Source: Sulfuricurvum sp. (lineage in GTDB: Bacteria > Campylobacterota > Campylobacteria > Campylobacterales > Sulfurimonadaceae). Taken from it: 64,000 bases of DNA. Shown one piece after another: positions 1 to 10,504 of this stretch; the first letter of the stretch is position 1; every line of letters starts with the position of its first letter. The DNA is taken from positions 372,001 through 436,000 of the forward strand of contig NZ_JAUYFF010000001.1 in assembly GCF_030691015.1 (NCBI RefSeq), given 5' to 3'. Under the pieces are notes generated by a model. The model was not told the DNA's origin. It worked only from the letters and a program-made list of their open reading frames with translations, and made no database searches. Made by a program: the position numbers and the translations under genes.

Positions 1-95
1 TAAACGAAGTGGGCGGAAGTACTCAAATGGGTGAAAAAGCTGGGGAAGAGAAAAAAGAGGGGCTTAGCTCACTCGAAGCATTATTTGGAAATTAA
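1..95 (+). CDS. 3' end of an unidentified gene (partial)
   Basis: The reading frame is open from the left edge to a TAA at 93-95 and ends in residues SLEALFGN. The visible 30 residues are polar and rich in Glu, Lys and Gly, as in a flexible C-terminal tail. The stop overlaps by 4 bp the end of the convergent permease gene. The tail is too short to assign a family. It could be a chance open frame, but the tight convergent junction is typical of a real gene. Confidence 0.5.
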   Translation, partial: NEVGGSTQMGEKAGEEKKEGLSSLEALFGN

Positions 96-1045
96 CGTTT
101 CACAAACGGATTAAGCTTTAACAACACCGCATCGGCAATCTGATTGCCGATCAGCGTTAAAAACGCACTCATCATCAAAATCCCCATAATTACCGGATAA
201 TCCCGACTCATTGCCGATAGATAAAACAGTTGCCCCATCCCCTCGATCCCAAATATCGATTCCAATATCACCGACCCACCGATTAGCCCCGGCAACGATA
301 ACCCCAACATCGTTACAATCGGCGGCAAAAGATTCGGGAGAATATAACGGCGGATTATTTTCTTCTCCTCTATACCGCGAGAGCGGGCAAAATAGATATA
401 GTCACTTTTGAGGATTTCAAGGGTTAGTGAGCGCACATACAGTACTAAACTCCCGATACCGACAAAGACCATTACAGCTATCGGAAGTGTTAAATGCCAC
501 GCCATATCGAGATAATACCCAACTCCCTCCGGTGGCTCCAACGAATGCATCCCTGATATAGGAAACCATCCTAACATAACGCTGAGAATCATCATCACAA
601 CCAGTGCCAGATAATATGACGGCATCGCAAAACTAAGCAATGCAAGCTGGCTCAAAAAGGTATCCGCTTTTTTCCCATGGGAAAGTGCCGCTTTGATCCC
701 CATCCATAGTGATAACACAAATGTTAGTACCATGGCAATGATATTCATCCACAGCGTTACAGGCAGACGATCTGCCACGACTTCAGAAACCTGTGCACCG
801 CTGACAAATGAAATACCGAAATTGAGTGTAATTAAATTACCTACCCAATCACTATATTGCTGTAATAGCGGTTTATTCAATCCATAGATTGCTTGTAATT
901 GTGCAATCGCTTCAGGAGTCATATTGGGATTGAGTTCCCCTCCCATAAAACTGTTCGGTGCCATATGAATCGCCCCAAACGAGAGGAGAGAGATCAGAAA
1001 AAGCATTAAAAACGTGTAAAGCAATGATTTGAGAAAATATTTCAT
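92..1045 (-). CDS. ABC transporter permease, DppB/OppB family
   Basis: Inner-membrane permease of a peptide- or nickel-type ABC importer, one half of the usual DppB-DppC pair. The 317 residues match the usual family length. There is an N-terminal membrane segment (about 8-26), a periplasmic stretch, then about five more segments between 95 and 308. The ATPase-contact (EAA) loop lies near residues 220-240, with RSRG followed by RRYILPN. Its DppC, ATPase and binding-protein partners are not in this window; they probably lie to the left or are unlinked. Substrate cannot be told from the sequence. ATG start at 1045. Confidence 0.88.
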   Translation of the reverse strand: MKYFLKSLLYTFLMLFLISLLSFGAIHMAPNSFMGGELNPNMTPEAIAQLQAIYGLNKPLLQQYSDWVGNLITLNFGISFVSGAQVSEVVADRLPVTLWMNIIAMVLTFVLSLWMGIKAALSHGKKADTFLSQLALLSFAMPSYYLALVVMMILSVMLGWFPISGMHSLEPPEGVGYYLDMAWHLTLPIAVMVFVGIGSLVLYVRSLTLEILKSDYIYFARSRGIEEKKIIRRYILPNLLPPIVTMLGLSLPGLIGGSVILESIFGIEGMGQLFYLSAMSRDYPVIMGILMMSAFLTLIGNQIADAVLLKLNPFVKR

Positions 1046-1090
1046 GTGAATGATTATAGCGAAAGTGTAAGGGGAAAATAAAAAGAGAGT

Positions 1091-1107
1091 TCACCCCAAA
1101 GGGGTGA
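1091..1107 (-). terminator. Rho-independent terminator of the porin gene
   Basis: A perfect 7-bp inverted repeat TCACCCC-AAA-GGGGTGA lies just past the porin stop. Read on the minus strand it is followed, after a few bases, by a T-rich run (CTCTTTTTATTTT). It may also limit read-through into the permease gene downstream on the same strand. Confidence 0.75.
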
Positions 1108-1120
1108 GAAGTAAAAACTC

Positions 1121-2461
1121 TTAGAAGTTAAGAGTTAAGTATGCTTGAACTGAATCGTAACGTGAACCGTCAGCATTTACATTTGTATTTTGATCATCAG
1201 CATCTGTAGAGATATATGCCAAAGTTGCATCCAAAGGACCGAAAGATTTAGAAGCAGTAACTGCGACTTCAGTCATATTAGTATTATCAGCTCTACTTGC
1301 ACCTAAACTTCTTAATGTAGCAATAACAGCGTTGCCAGTGTTATCAACTGAAACATTTGTATAGTATGTACCTAGTTTTGCGAAACCGGCATCGTACTCA
1401 GCCGTTACATTCCATGATGTTGCACCCGGAGCACCAACATACCCATAGTTCCACCATGCTTCTGTGTACAATTTAGATTGTCCAGCAACAAGGTTATTCG
1501 TTGCAGTATTTGCGATGTTCAATACACCGTCTTCATCAACATCAGAATAAGCTACTGATACTTTCAAGTTTTGAACACCTTCGTATCCAAGTTTGAACGC
1601 ATAAGCATCAGAATCTTTAGCATTAGGAACGATACCGTTAACTACACCCTTAGGATCGATCTTCGCAAGTTGAGCACCGATTTTTACACCTTTAACTAAC
1701 TCACAATTAATATCCGCTTGCAACCAATAAGCATCCGCTACACTTGATACATTGTAATACCATGCTTGTGCAGTAAGAGGTTTGAATGAGTTATTGACAG
1801 CCGCAACTGCGTATGCTCCTGCTTCACCGAATGTACTGTATTTAGCACCTGTAGCCATATAAGCATCAAGACCTACAGCCGAGCCGTTATCTTTCGTTGC
1901 AGCTACTTCACCTAATCCAGCCAATGGCGCCAAGTGGTTAACACCGTTCCCTTTTCCAACCCAAGCAGCTACCAAAGTAGTATCAGGAAGATCTTGGTTG
2001 ATCAATACCGCTGCATCAAATGTATTTGCTGCAACTGACCATTTTTCAGAAAACGCTAACGGAGTATCAAGTTCCATGCGACCAAGTTTAGCCGTAGTTT
2101 TACCGATTGTTCCCGCCAACCAAAGTTCACTAATCCATGAGTTATCTTCTACACCGTTAGTGTGCCCAGATGTCCAAGTATTTGCTACCATGTTATTTTC
2201 TAAACCAAGAGTACTAACCGCATAGCCGGTTACACCGAATGATACACCTTTAAGCAAATCACCTGTTACACCAAGACGAAGTGCAGTATCTGCCGCACTA
2301 TTATCTTTACCGAACATGCTATCGCTTGCCGGTGTAACTTGATCCAAGTTACTTGTATTGTAATAAACTTTAGCGTCACCATTTACTTTTACATTGTCTA
2401 ACGCAAATGCGCTCGCTCCGAGCAACACTGCTGCTGCAAGACTCATTTTAACTAACTTCAT
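1121..2461 (-). CDS. Outer-membrane porin (Campylobacterota OprD-like barrel)
   Basis: Predicted secreted beta-barrel porin of 446 residues. Residues 1-20 form a signal peptide ending ASAFA. The rest has alternating polar/apolar strands and aromatic girdles, and the protein ends YLTLNF, with the terminal Phe required by the BAM assembly machinery. A good ribosome site (AAGGAG, 5 bases before ATG) and a strong downstream terminator suggest a highly expressed single-gene unit. OprD-type porins admit small solutes; specificity is not visible. The upstream 250 bp is AT-rich and holds its promoter. Confidence 0.85.
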   Translation of the reverse strand: MKLVKMSLAAAVLLGASAFALDNVKVNGDAKVYYNTSNLDQVTPASDSMFGKDNSAADTALRLGVTGDLLKGVSFGVTGYAVSTLGLENNMVANTWTSGHTNGVEDNSWISELWLAGTIGKTTAKLGRMELDTPLAFSEKWSVAANTFDAAVLINQDLPDTTLVAAWVGKGNGVNHLAPLAGLGEVAATKDNGSAVGLDAYMATGAKYSTFGEAGAYAVAAVNNSFKPLTAQAWYYNVSSVADAYWLQADINCELVKGVKIGAQLAKIDPKGVVNGIVPNAKDSDAYAFKLGYEGVQNLKVSVAYSDVDEDGVLNIANTATNNLVAGQSKLYTEAWWNYGYVGAPGATSWNVTAEYDAGFAKLGTYYTNVSVDNTGNAVIATLRSLGASRADNTNMTEVAVTASKSFGPLDATLAYISTDADDQNTNVNADGSRYDSVQAYLTLNF

Positions 2462-2710
2462 TGATTCTCCTTAGGTTAAGCTTGACCTTATGTTTTGTTT
2501 CGTCGGAGTTAATTGTAACGCCGCTATTCTTAAACATAGCTGTAAAAAAAATATTTTGTTTACTTTCTATTTACCGATTAAAAATCCCTATTTTACGGAG
2601 TATGACATTTTTGTAAGATTTTTAAAATGAATAATCCTCATAAATCTGAGCCTCTTTATGGTATAGTTCAATTTAGTATTATTTTATCAAATAACTCAAA
2701 GGATTCTCAC

Positions 2711-3136
2711 ATGTCCCAAGTATCTCTTCTTGTCACGGCTACAGCTTCACTTTTAATCCTCTCCGGTTGTGCTAATCGTGAAGGGGTAGCCCCTTCTCAA
2801 AATAGTTCATTACATTCTATTTCACCTAGTACAACTGCCGCGAGCGAGGGTGGTGCAATGCAGCATTCCCTTGACAGCTGGCTCAAGGAAGAGTGGACAC
2901 CTATGACGAAAATTGTCCCTGTTGAAACTAAAACAACGGCTCCGGATGGAACTGTTGTAACGACTACCACAATGGTTGAAGTGCCTGAAACTGATAGTAA
3001 TGAATCTTTTACATTGCAAAAATATGCGGATAAGTGGAAAGTCTATCATGAAAGTAAAGCGAAGATGATGGAAGGGAAGCCGAAAGCACCTTCCCATATC
3101 GAAATGATGGGGACTCTTCCTGTTGTTGGTAAGTAA
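2711..3136 (+). CDS. Small putative lipoprotein
   Basis: The start is placed at ATG 2711, which has AAAGGA about 7 bases upstream and gives a proper lipoprotein signal: a hydrophobic stretch then LSGC with the lipidated Cys at residue 20. A longer in-frame start at 2627 would bury this signal. The mature part (about 120 residues) is low in complexity. It has a Ser/Thr-rich linker, a Thr/Val-rich beta-like stretch near residues 75-95 and a charged helix. I do not recognise a family. It is likely anchored in the outer or inner membrane and stands alone, convergent with fabI. Confidence 0.7.
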   Translation: MSQVSLLVTATASLLILSGCANREGVAPSQNSSLHSISPSTTAASEGGAMQHSLDSWLKEEWTPMTKIVPVETKTTAPDGTVVTTTTMVEVPETDSNESFTLQKYADKWKVYHESKAKMMEGKPKAPSHIEMMGTLPVVGK

Positions 3137-3152
3137 CGTTTCGTAACATGGT

Positions 3153-3173
3153 TATTCCGCAATGTGCGGAATA
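3153..3173. terminator. Hairpin between convergent lipoprotein and fabI genes
   Basis: A perfect 8-bp inverted repeat TATTCCGC with a 5-base loop lies 16 bases after the lipoprotein stop and 5 bases from the fabI stop. It is a plausible bidirectional terminator, although neither strand has a long T-run after it. Confidence 0.5.
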
Positions 3174-3178
3174 GTCAA

Positions 3179-4003
<825 letters not shown>

Positions 4004-4006
4004 CTA

Positions 4007-4726
4007 TTATTCCCCTTTTTCTGTGTTTAATTCTGCTGCTTGTGCGATCATCTCGCAAAAATCGTTGGCACTGAGTGCAGCTGAGCCGACAAGAACACCG
4101 TCTACATTCTCCAATGCCATGATTTCGCCGGCGTTTTCTACTTTTACGCTTCCCCCGTATAAAAGAGGTGCGGACGTTTTTGCCCGAAGTGCTCCATGCA
4201 AGAGTTCAATGTCGCCATTTGTCGGAGTCAGCCCCGTGCCGATAGCCCATACCGGTTCATACGCAAGGATGAGATCAGGATAATTCAGATCAATACCCAC
4301 AAATTGTTTTTCGATATACGCCATTAATGACGCATTCCCCTCTTCACGAATCTCAAGAGGTTCACCGACACAATAAACGATCGCAAACCCCTGCTCGGCA
4401 AAGAAACGAAATTTTGCCGCTATCTGCTCTTGCGTCTCACCGAGTATATGACGGCGTTCACTGTGTCCGATAAGGATCGTTTTGATTCCAAACTCTTCGA
4501 GCTGCTCTAAGGCAATCTCTCCGGTATACGCACCGTTTATGACGGGATAGCCGTTTTGTACTCCAATCAGTATATTACGGGAAAGGTCTTCCAATGCCGT
4601 AAACGGAGGAAATACAATGATCGTATCCGAGATATCGTTCGCACTGACAAATGACTCCACGACTGCCATATAGGCACGTGTCTCTTGACGCGTTTTATTC
4701 GCTTTAAAGTTGGCACACACTATCAC
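4007..4726 (-). CDS. tpiA: Triosephosphate isomerase
   Basis: Interconverts dihydroxyacetone phosphate and glyceraldehyde 3-phosphate. Visible active-site residues are the Lys in the N-terminal NFKANK, His88 in IGHSER and Glu157 in AYEPVWAIGTG, plus the phosphate-binding LLYGGSV near the C-terminus. At 239 residues it is slightly shorter than the usual 250, a trait of campylobacterial TpiA. It lies between pgk and fabI with 27 bases to pgk and 3 to fabI, so it is surely co-transcribed. Confidence 0.96.
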   Translation of the reverse strand: MIVCANFKANKTRQETRAYMAVVESFVSANDISDTIIVFPPFTALEDLSRNILIGVQNGYPVINGAYTGEIALEQLEEFGIKTILIGHSERRHILGETQEQIAAKFRFFAEQGFAIVYCVGEPLEIREEGNASLMAYIEKQFVGIDLNYPDLILAYEPVWAIGTGLTPTNGDIELLHGALRAKTSAPLLYGGSVKVENAGEIMALENVDGVLVGSAALSANDFCEMIAQAAELNTEKGE

Positions 4727-4753
4727 AACGAACTCCTTCTAAGCTCTCATTTT

Positions 4754-5944
4754 TTATTTCAACAACGGTTTAACACCCGGAAGAATTTTTCCTTCCAACA
4801 ACTCCAAAGATGCTCCGCCGCCGGTAGAGATAAACGTAATCTCTTCATCAAGGCCGATACGCTGAACCAAATCCGCGGTGTCACCGCCGCCCACTACGGT
4901 AGTTGCATAGGAATCGGCTACAAAATGGGCGATTTTATTGGATCCGCGTGCAAAGCGATCCATCTCGTAAACCCCCATCGGACCATTCCAAAGAATCGTT
5001 TGTACATCAGCTAAAATCTGACGATACAATCTCACCGTTGCCGGCCCGATATCCAAGCCCATCCAGCCCGATGGAATTTCTTGGATACTGCACAGGCGGC
5101 TCATAGCATCCGGTGCAAATTTCTCAGCGGCAACCACATCGACGGGAAGGTAGAATTTCACCCCTAACCGCTTCGCTTCATCCATAATATTGATTGCTTC
5201 ACCCAGTAAATCATCTTCCACCAACGAGTTTCCGACATCGTGACCTAATGCTTTGAGAAACGTAAATGCCATCCCTCCGCCAATCAGCACTTTATCAACT
5301 TTCGGTAACAAGTTGATCAGTGCTTCAAGTTTACCGGAAACTTTCGATCCTCCGACAATTGCCGCAAACGGCCGAGTAGGGTTTTCCAACAAGGTTCCGA
5401 AAAATTGAATCTCTTTTTGGAGTAAGAATCCCGCAGCCTTATGAGCTTGATCAAAATGTTCCGTAATCCCCTCGACTGAAGCATGCGCACGGTGACTCAC
5501 CCCAAATGCATCGTTAATGTAAACTTCTGCCATGTGAGCCAAGAGTGTGCTGAGTTCCGGATCGTTTTTCGTCTCCCCTTTTTCAAAGCGGAGGTTCTCC
5601 AACAATAAGATTTCTCCCCCTTTGAGTTCGGAAGAGAGTTTCTTCGCGCTCTCACCGACAACATCCTCTGCCATTTGAATATCAATTTTTAGAAGTTGAT
5701 GAAGCCGTCTTGCAATAGGAGAAAGAGAATATTTCTCATCCGGTTCCCCTTTTGGACGACCGAAATGGGATGCTAAAATAATCGCACACTTTTGATCCAA
5801 ACAATAACTGATAGTTGAAAGTGCCGAACGGATACGACGATCATCGGTAATATTGCCGTAGTCATCCATCGGGACATTAAAATCACATCGGATAAATACC
5901 TTTTTACCGTAAATGTCACACTCTTTAATATTCAATAATTCCAT
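4754..5944 (-). CDS. pgk: Phosphoglycerate kinase
   Basis: Transfers the phosphate of 1,3-bisphosphoglycerate to ADP; works in reverse in autotrophic gluconeogenesis. It has 396 residues, full length. Hallmarks are RCDFNVP near residue 19, SHFGRPKG near 60, the substrate-binding GVSHRAHAS in the N-terminal domain, GGSKVSGK near 200, and the C-terminal [10 protein letters not shown] and STGGGASLE loops. Second gene of the gap-pgk-tpiA-fabI operon, 29 bases after gap. Confidence 0.97.
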   Translation of the reverse strand: MELLNIKECDIYGKKVFIRCDFNVPMDDYGNITDDRRIRSALSTISYCLDQKCAIILASHFGRPKGEPDEKYSLSPIARRLHQLLKIDIQMAEDVVGESAKKLSSELKGGEILLLENLRFEKGETKNDPELSTLLAHMAEVYINDAFGVSHRAHASVEGITEHFDQAHKAAGFLLQKEIQFFGTLLENPTRPFAAIVGGSKVSGKLEALINLLPKVDKVLIGGGMAFTFLKALGHDVGNSLVEDDLLGEAINIMDEAKRLGVKFYLPVDVVAAEKFAPDAMSRLCSIQEIPSGWMGLDIGPATVRLYRQILADVQTILWNGPMGVYEMDRFARGSNKIAHFVADSYATTVVGGGDTADLVQRIGLDEEITFISTGGGASLELLEGKILPGVKPLLK

Positions 5945-5973
5945 TTTTTCCTCTTACTGTAAGATTGATAAAT

Positions 5974-6978
5974 TTATTTTTGACTGATATACAATGCCAT
6001 TTCGATAAGACGATTGGAATAACCCCATTCGTTATCGTACCACGCCATAACTTTAATCATATTTCCATCGATAACTTGAATCAAATCGTCCGCCACTGTG
6101 GCACTGTACGGTGATCCGACAAAATCTTGAGAAACACGATAACGCTCATCCACTTCCAAAATCCCTTTCATTTCCTTCTTTGCATACGATTTAAAAAGAC
6201 GACTCAGTTCCTCTTTAGTGGTGGATCGACTTACTAAAACATTTAAATCAACCATAGATACATCCGGAGTCGGGACACGAACACTTTGCCCGTGTAGCTT
6301 CCCTTCCAGATTGGGCAGAACAAGACTAATCGCTTTTGCCGCACCGGTCGTGGTAGGGATCATATTCAGTGCTGCCGCTCGTGAGCGGCGCATATCACTG
6401 CCGTGTGCAGAATCAATAATCGCTTGTCCGTTTGTATACGCATGAATAGTTGTCATCAACCCTTTTTCGATTCCGAACGCTTCATCCAAGATTCGGGCAA
6501 TCGGTCCTAAGCAGTTCGTCGTACATGAAGCATTCGAGAGTATATCCTGACCTTCATACAAATGCTCATTAACCCCAAGTACAAACGTCGGTATTGCGCT
6601 ATCTTGTGTCGGAGCGGAAAGAATGACCTTTTTAACCCCTTTTTCGAGATGGTGTTTTGTCGCCGCTCCACTCAAGAATAGGCCACTGCACTCAAAAACA
6701 ACATCTGCCCCTAGTACACCGAAATTGACATTTTCAGGATCTTTTTCACACAATACACGAACTTTATTTTTTCCGATTTGGAGATACTCATTATCTATTA
6801 TTGCGGCATCAACCGTGAACGAACCATGTACAGAATCATTTTGCAACAGATAAAGAATCATATCCATCGATGCCATGTCATTAATAGCGACAAGTTCGAC
6901 ATCATTACGCATAGCGATGAGACGGGTAACACAACGTCCGATACGTCCAAACCCGTTTAGTGCAATCTTCAACGCCAT
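5974..6978 (-). CDS. gap: Glyceraldehyde-3-phosphate dehydrogenase
   Basis: Oxidises and phosphorylates glyceraldehyde 3-phosphate, or the reverse in CO2-fixing metabolism. It has 334 residues. The N-terminal GFGRIGR (9-15) starts the Rossmann fold, with Asp34 after the second strand as in NAD-preferring enzymes. The catalytic Cys152 lies in SNASCTTNC. First gene of the glycolytic operon, divergent from nadD. It is the only gap in this window, so whether it serves both directions of flux cannot be told here. Confidence 0.97.
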   Translation of the reverse strand: MALKIALNGFGRIGRCVTRLIAMRNDVELVAINDMASMDMILYLLQNDSVHGSFTVDAAIIDNEYLQIGKNKVRVLCEKDPENVNFGVLGADVVFECSGLFLSGAATKHHLEKGVKKVILSAPTQDSAIPTFVLGVNEHLYEGQDILSNASCTTNCLGPIARILDEAFGIEKGLMTTIHAYTNGQAIIDSAHGSDMRRSRAAALNMIPTTTGAAKAISLVLPNLEGKLHGQSVRVPTPDVSMVDLNVLVSRSTTKEELSRLFKSYAKKEMKGILEVDERYRVSQDFVGSPYSATVADDLIQVIDGNMIKVMAWYDNEWGYSNRLIEMALYISQK

Positions 6979-7009
6979 TACCTAATCCTAACCACAAATA
7001 TAAGGGGCT

Positions 7010-7015
7010 ATTTTA
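7010..7015 (-). promoter_or_regulatory. -10 element of the gap operon
   Basis: TAAAAT on the minus strand, preceded by a T-rich stretch, about 32 bases upstream of the gap start codon. In Campylobacterota, sigma-70 promoters rely on a TATAAT-like -10 with upstream T-tracts and little -35. The nadD -10 lies only 12 bases away on the other strand, so the two promoters overlap. Confidence 0.45.
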
Positions 7016-7027
7016 CCAAAAATCGGT

Positions 7028-7033
7028 TATAAT
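7028..7033 (+). promoter_or_regulatory. -10 element of nadD
   Basis: A consensus TATAAT, 24 bases before the nadD ATG, leaving a short leader that contains a TAAGG ribosome site. Confidence 0.5.
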
Positions 7034-7057
7034 TTCGATTAAAAGAAGTTAAGGCTT

Positions 7058-7591
7058 ATGAAGCTTGCACTCTATGGCGGAACTTTCGATCCGCCGCATG
7101 CCGGACACGTTGCTGTGGTATTGAAAGCTTTAGAAGTTTTGAGCATTGATAAGCTTATAATCGTCCCTGCATCGCGCAATCCATTCAAACCTTTTGCCGC
7201 TGTAGAGGGGACGATACGGTATGAGTGGCTGAGGGAAATTTTCAGCCCCTATGAAAAAGTTGAGATCAGCGATTTTGAAATCGCACAGCAGCGCAGTGTC
7301 TACACGATTGAAACGGTCAAACATTATGCACCTGTGTGTGATGAACTTTACCTCATCATTGGAGCAGATAATCTTGAAAAGTTGTCTTCATGGCACTGCT
7401 TTTATGAATTAAACGCGATGGTCCATTGGGTCGTCGCGACGCGCGAGGGTCGAGAAATCCCTCAGAACATGATTCGGCTCAATATCGACGTACCGATCAG
7501 TTCAACCGATATTCGCACCTCTTTCTCCTCTTTAGGATTGGAACCGAACATCGAAAAAAAAATTATTACATACTACAAGGAACACCAGTGA
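7058..7591 (+). CDS. nadD: Nicotinate-nucleotide adenylyltransferase
   Basis: Adenylates nicotinate mononucleotide to deamido-NAD in NAD synthesis. It has 177 residues. The nucleotidyltransferase signature GGTFDPPHAGH lies at residues 7-17 and the second motif SSTDIR near the C-terminus; both bind ATP phosphates. It overlaps rsfS by 4 bases (GTGA), implying translational coupling. It is divergent from the gap operon. Confidence 0.95.
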   Translation: MKLALYGGTFDPPHAGHVAVVLKALEVLSIDKLIIVPASRNPFKPFAAVEGTIRYEWLREIFSPYEKVEISDFEIAQQRSVYTIETVKHYAPVCDELYLIIGADNLEKLSSWHCFYELNAMVHWVVATREGREIPQNMIRLNIDVPISSTDIRTSFSSLGLEPNIEKKIITYYKEHQ

Positions 7592-7917
7592 ACCCACGAA
7601 TTGAAAAGATCAGTGCAATTCTCGATCAAAATAAAGCTGAAGCTATCGAAGTATTCGATCTTCAAGGCGGTGATTATTTCGCCGATTACGTTATTCTCGC
7701 ATCATCTTTGGGAGAGCGCCATACGATAGCACTCCTTGATCACCTTAAAAAAGGGCTTAAGCCTGATGAGCAATTTTTATATGTTGATGAGAGCGGTGAT
7801 TGGGTCGCTATCGATTTAGGAGATATTCTCGTTCATATTTTGACACCGCAATACCGTGTTAAATACGATTTAGAAAGCTTTTTGGGTGAGATTACCGCAC
7901 GCAAAAATAAAGCATAA
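7588..7917 (+). CDS. rsfS: Ribosomal silencing factor
   Basis: Binds ribosomal protein L14 and blocks subunit joining when nutrients are short. The GTG at 7588 is chosen as start because it overlaps the nadD stop and gives the normal 109-residue length; the frame is open further upstream inside nadD, but that part resembles nothing. Family features visible are the FDLQGGDYFADYVILAS strand-helix and ESGDWVAIDLGDILVHI near residues 67-85. nadD-rsfS pairing is common in bacteria. Confidence 0.93.
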   Translation: MNPRIEKISAILDQNKAEAIEVFDLQGGDYFADYVILASSLGERHTIALLDHLKKGLKPDEQFLYVDESGDWVAIDLGDILVHILTPQYRVKYDLESFLGEITARKNKA

Positions 7918-7934
7918 TCTGCAGAGCAGACTGC

Positions 7935-8681
7935 ATGTTTGTAATTAAAAAGGCTATATCCTCCGTTCTTATGCCTTTTCCTCTCTTTTTTATAGCAATA
8001 GGGATCGGAATCTATCTTTGGTACCGAGGGTATTACTCCCGAGCCAAAAAATTTTTCCTCTTTGCTTTTGCTTGGATAACCCTTTTATCCTATCCCCCTT
8101 TTTCAGCACTGTTACTACAACCGCTCGAAAACGCTTATCCGAAAGTAAACTTAACTTCTGTTCATCCTCACTACATCCATGTTTTGGGAAACGGTCATAC
8201 CACAAATCCGAATCTCCCTCTCTCCTCCGAGCTAGCTCTTGTATCTCTCGCACGTATCAATGAGGGGGTCATACTTTATAAAAGTTATCCGAATATGAAA
8301 CTTATTTTCAGCGGATACGGAGGCGATGATCCAATCAGTAATGCTCGTAAAAATGCTCAAATGGCTATGGCATTGGGAGTTGATCCTAAAGATATTATGA
8401 TTCTAGAGTCACCGAAAGATACACAGGATGAAGCGATCGCCGTCAAAAAAATCGTAGGGAAAAAACCTCTTATATTAGTGACATCCGCATCGCATATGGT
8501 ACGTGCATCATTACTGTTTAGACAAAACGGTATCAATGTTACAGAAGCTCCGACAGATTTTAAAGTTAAAAAAGAAGAATCGTTATGGCAATTTCCATCA
8601 ACATCGGGGTTGGCAATATCTGAAAATGCATTTCATGAGTATCTTGGATTGTTATGGGGAAAAGTGAAAGGGTATATCTAA
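7935..8681 (+). CDS. DUF218 (YdcF/ElyC-like) membrane protein
   Basis: 248 residues with two N-terminal membrane segments (about 10-28 and 36-56), then a cytoplasmic or periplasmic DUF218 domain. Domain features are YIHVLGNG near 76, LIFSGYGG near 121, and TSASHMVRASLLFRQNG near 183-200. Relatives such as ElyC and SanA influence envelope or peptidoglycan integrity, but the enzymatic activity is not established. It follows rsfS by 17 bases and is probably in the same unit. No clear ribosome site is visible, so a later Met is possible. Confidence 0.75.
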   Translation: MFVIKKAISSVLMPFPLFFIAIGIGIYLWYRGYYSRAKKFFLFAFAWITLLSYPPFSALLLQPLENAYPKVNLTSVHPHYIHVLGNGHTTNPNLPLSSELALVSLARINEGVILYKSYPNMKLIFSGYGGDDPISNARKNAQMAMALGVDPKDIMILESPKDTQDEAIAVKKIVGKKPLILVTSASHMVRASLLFRQNGINVTEAPTDFKVKKEESLWQFPSTSGLAISENAFHEYLGLLWGKVKGYI

Positions 8682-8693
8682 AATGGATTTGTT

Positions 8694-10370
8694 TTAGAAA
8701 AGTCCGGTAATAACCCCATCATTATCAATATCAATATATTCTGCCGTCGGCACTTTCGGTAAACCCGGCATCGTCATCATATTACCGGCAATTGCAACGA
8801 TAAACCCTGCACCGTTTTCCAGCTTAATGCCGCTTATTTCAACTGTATGCCCTTCAGGTGCCCCTCTTAAACTAGCATCTGTAGAAAACGACATTTGCGT
8901 TTTTGCCATACAAATAGGTAACTCTCCATAATGCTGCTGAAGCCTTTCAATTTCATTGCGAATACTCGCACTGGCCGTTATACCTTCAGCGCCATATATT
9001 TTAGTAGCAACCGTTTTGATTTTATCCCATAAAGGCAATGCATTATCGTATAAATAATTAAACCCTTCCGAATAATTATCGACGACATCCAATACTTCTT
9101 GTGCCAACGCTTCGGCACCTTTTCCTCCCTCAGCCCAGTGTTTGGAAACAATACATTTAACACCCAACGATTCACATTTCTCTTGCAATAGAGCAGTTTC
9201 AGCATCTGAATCAAAGGTAAAGTGGTTAACACACACGACAGCCGGCAATCCATAGTGAATCTTTATATTGGATATATGACGTTCCAAATTTGCAAATCCA
9301 GCCTCTAATGCTCCTAAATTTTCTTGATTCAGATGATCTAGTTCAATACCGCCATGAAATTTCAAGGCACGAATCGTAGCGACCAATACTACAGCCGAAG
9401 GGGCTAACTTTGCACTACGGCATTTAATATTCAAAAATTTTTCCGCCCCTAAATCTGCTCCGAATCCTGCTTCCGTTACCACATAGTCCGCCAGTTTTAA
9501 AGCTGTTTTAGTGGCGATAACAGAGTTGCACCCATGTGCGATATTAGCAAATGGTCCGCCATGTACAATAGCGATATTATTTTCCAAGGTTTGTACCAGA
9601 TTCGGTTTAATGGCATCTTTTAAAACGGCTGCCATCGCGCCATGTGCTTTTAAATCGCTGGCATATATCGGAGTTGATTTATCCGATTTATAGGCAATTA
9701 TAATGCGTCCTAAACGCTCTTTTAAATCTGCCCGATTGACAGCCAAGCACAAAATTGCCATCACTTCAGAAGCTACAACAATATCAAAGCCGTCTTCACG
9801 TAAATAACCGTTTGAAGAGCCTCCATGCCCTATCGTAATTTCACGCAATGCACGATCATTCATATCAACGACACGCTTCCATTTGATACGACGTGAATCT
9901 ATCCCTAAAGCATTACCGTGATGGATGTGGTTATCAATCATCGCAGCTAACAGGTTGTGTGCTACAGCTATAGCATGAAAATCACCTGTAAAATGAAGGT
10001 TAATATCTTCCATAGGAACAACTTGGGAGTATCCGCCTCCTGCCGCCCCACCTTTTAAGCCGAAACATGGGCCCAAAGAAGGTTCACGCAAACATATAAT
10101 CGTTTTTTTACCCAAACGGTTCATGGCATCGCCAAGTCCCACGGTAGTAGTAGTTTTTCCTTCTCCTGCCGGAGTCGGGCTGATAGCGGAAACGAGGATT
10201 AGCTTCCCCTCTTCTACCTGATGAGAAAGAGTGTCAACATATTCTAAAGAGAGCTTCGCTTTATAGTGCCCATACGGGTCTAAGTGTTCAAAAGGAATTC
10301 CATAGCTCTCTTTTACCAAATTTACAATAGGTTTCATTTTGGCATTTTGAGCTATTTCTATATCCGACAT
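8694..10370 (-). CDS. fhs: Formate--tetrahydrofolate ligase
   Basis: ATP-dependent synthesis of 10-formyl-tetrahydrofolate from formate, feeding purine and C1 metabolism. It has 558 residues, full length. The P-loop [10 protein letters not shown] lies at 66-75, followed by the conserved [11 protein letters not shown] and [11 protein letters not shown] segments. It is convergent with the DUF218 gene (12 bases) and stands alone, with a 130-base AT-rich upstream region that contains repeats (see the repeat entry). Confidence 0.96.
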   Translation of the reverse strand: MSDIEIAQNAKMKPIVNLVKESYGIPFEHLDPYGHYKAKLSLEYVDTLSHQVEEGKLILVSAISPTPAGEGKTTTTVGLGDAMNRLGKKTIICLREPSLGPCFGLKGGAAGGGYSQVVPMEDINLHFTGDFHAIAVAHNLLAAMIDNHIHHGNALGIDSRRIKWKRVVDMNDRALREITIGHGGSSNGYLREDGFDIVVASEVMAILCLAVNRADLKERLGRIIIAYKSDKSTPIYASDLKAHGAMAAVLKDAIKPNLVQTLENNIAIVHGGPFANIAHGCNSVIATKTALKLADYVVTEAGFGADLGAEKFLNIKCRSAKLAPSAVVLVATIRALKFHGGIELDHLNQENLGALEAGFANLERHISNIKIHYGLPAVVCVNHFTFDSDAETALLQEKCESLGVKCIVSKHWAEGGKGAEALAQEVLDVVDNYSEGFNYLYDNALPLWDKIKTVATKIYGAEGITASASIRNEIERLQQHYGELPICMAKTQMSFSTDASLRGAPEGHTVEISGIKLENGAGFIVAIAGNMMTMPGLPKVPTAEYIDIDNDGVITGLF

Positions 10371-10417
10371 ACTTTGTCCTAGTGTAATAAGTAATGGTTT
10401 TAAACTTTACCTTGAAA

Positions 10418-10465
10418 TAGTTTAGTTGTTTGTTAATAGATAAAATTTTTCTATTAGTTTAGTTG
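10418..10465. repeat. Paired 11-bp direct repeat upstream of fhs
   Basis: The sequence TAGTTTAGTTG occurs at 10418-10428 and again at 10455-10465, 37 bases apart. Between and partly overlapping them is an inverted repeat TAATAGA/TCTATTA. The spacing is near 3.5 helical turns. The position, 48-95 bases before the fhs start codon, fits an operator or the promoter region. Confidence 0.5.
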
Positions 10466-10504
10466 ATTTAACGGATGAATGTAGAAATGAGGAATTTTGA
10501 AAGA

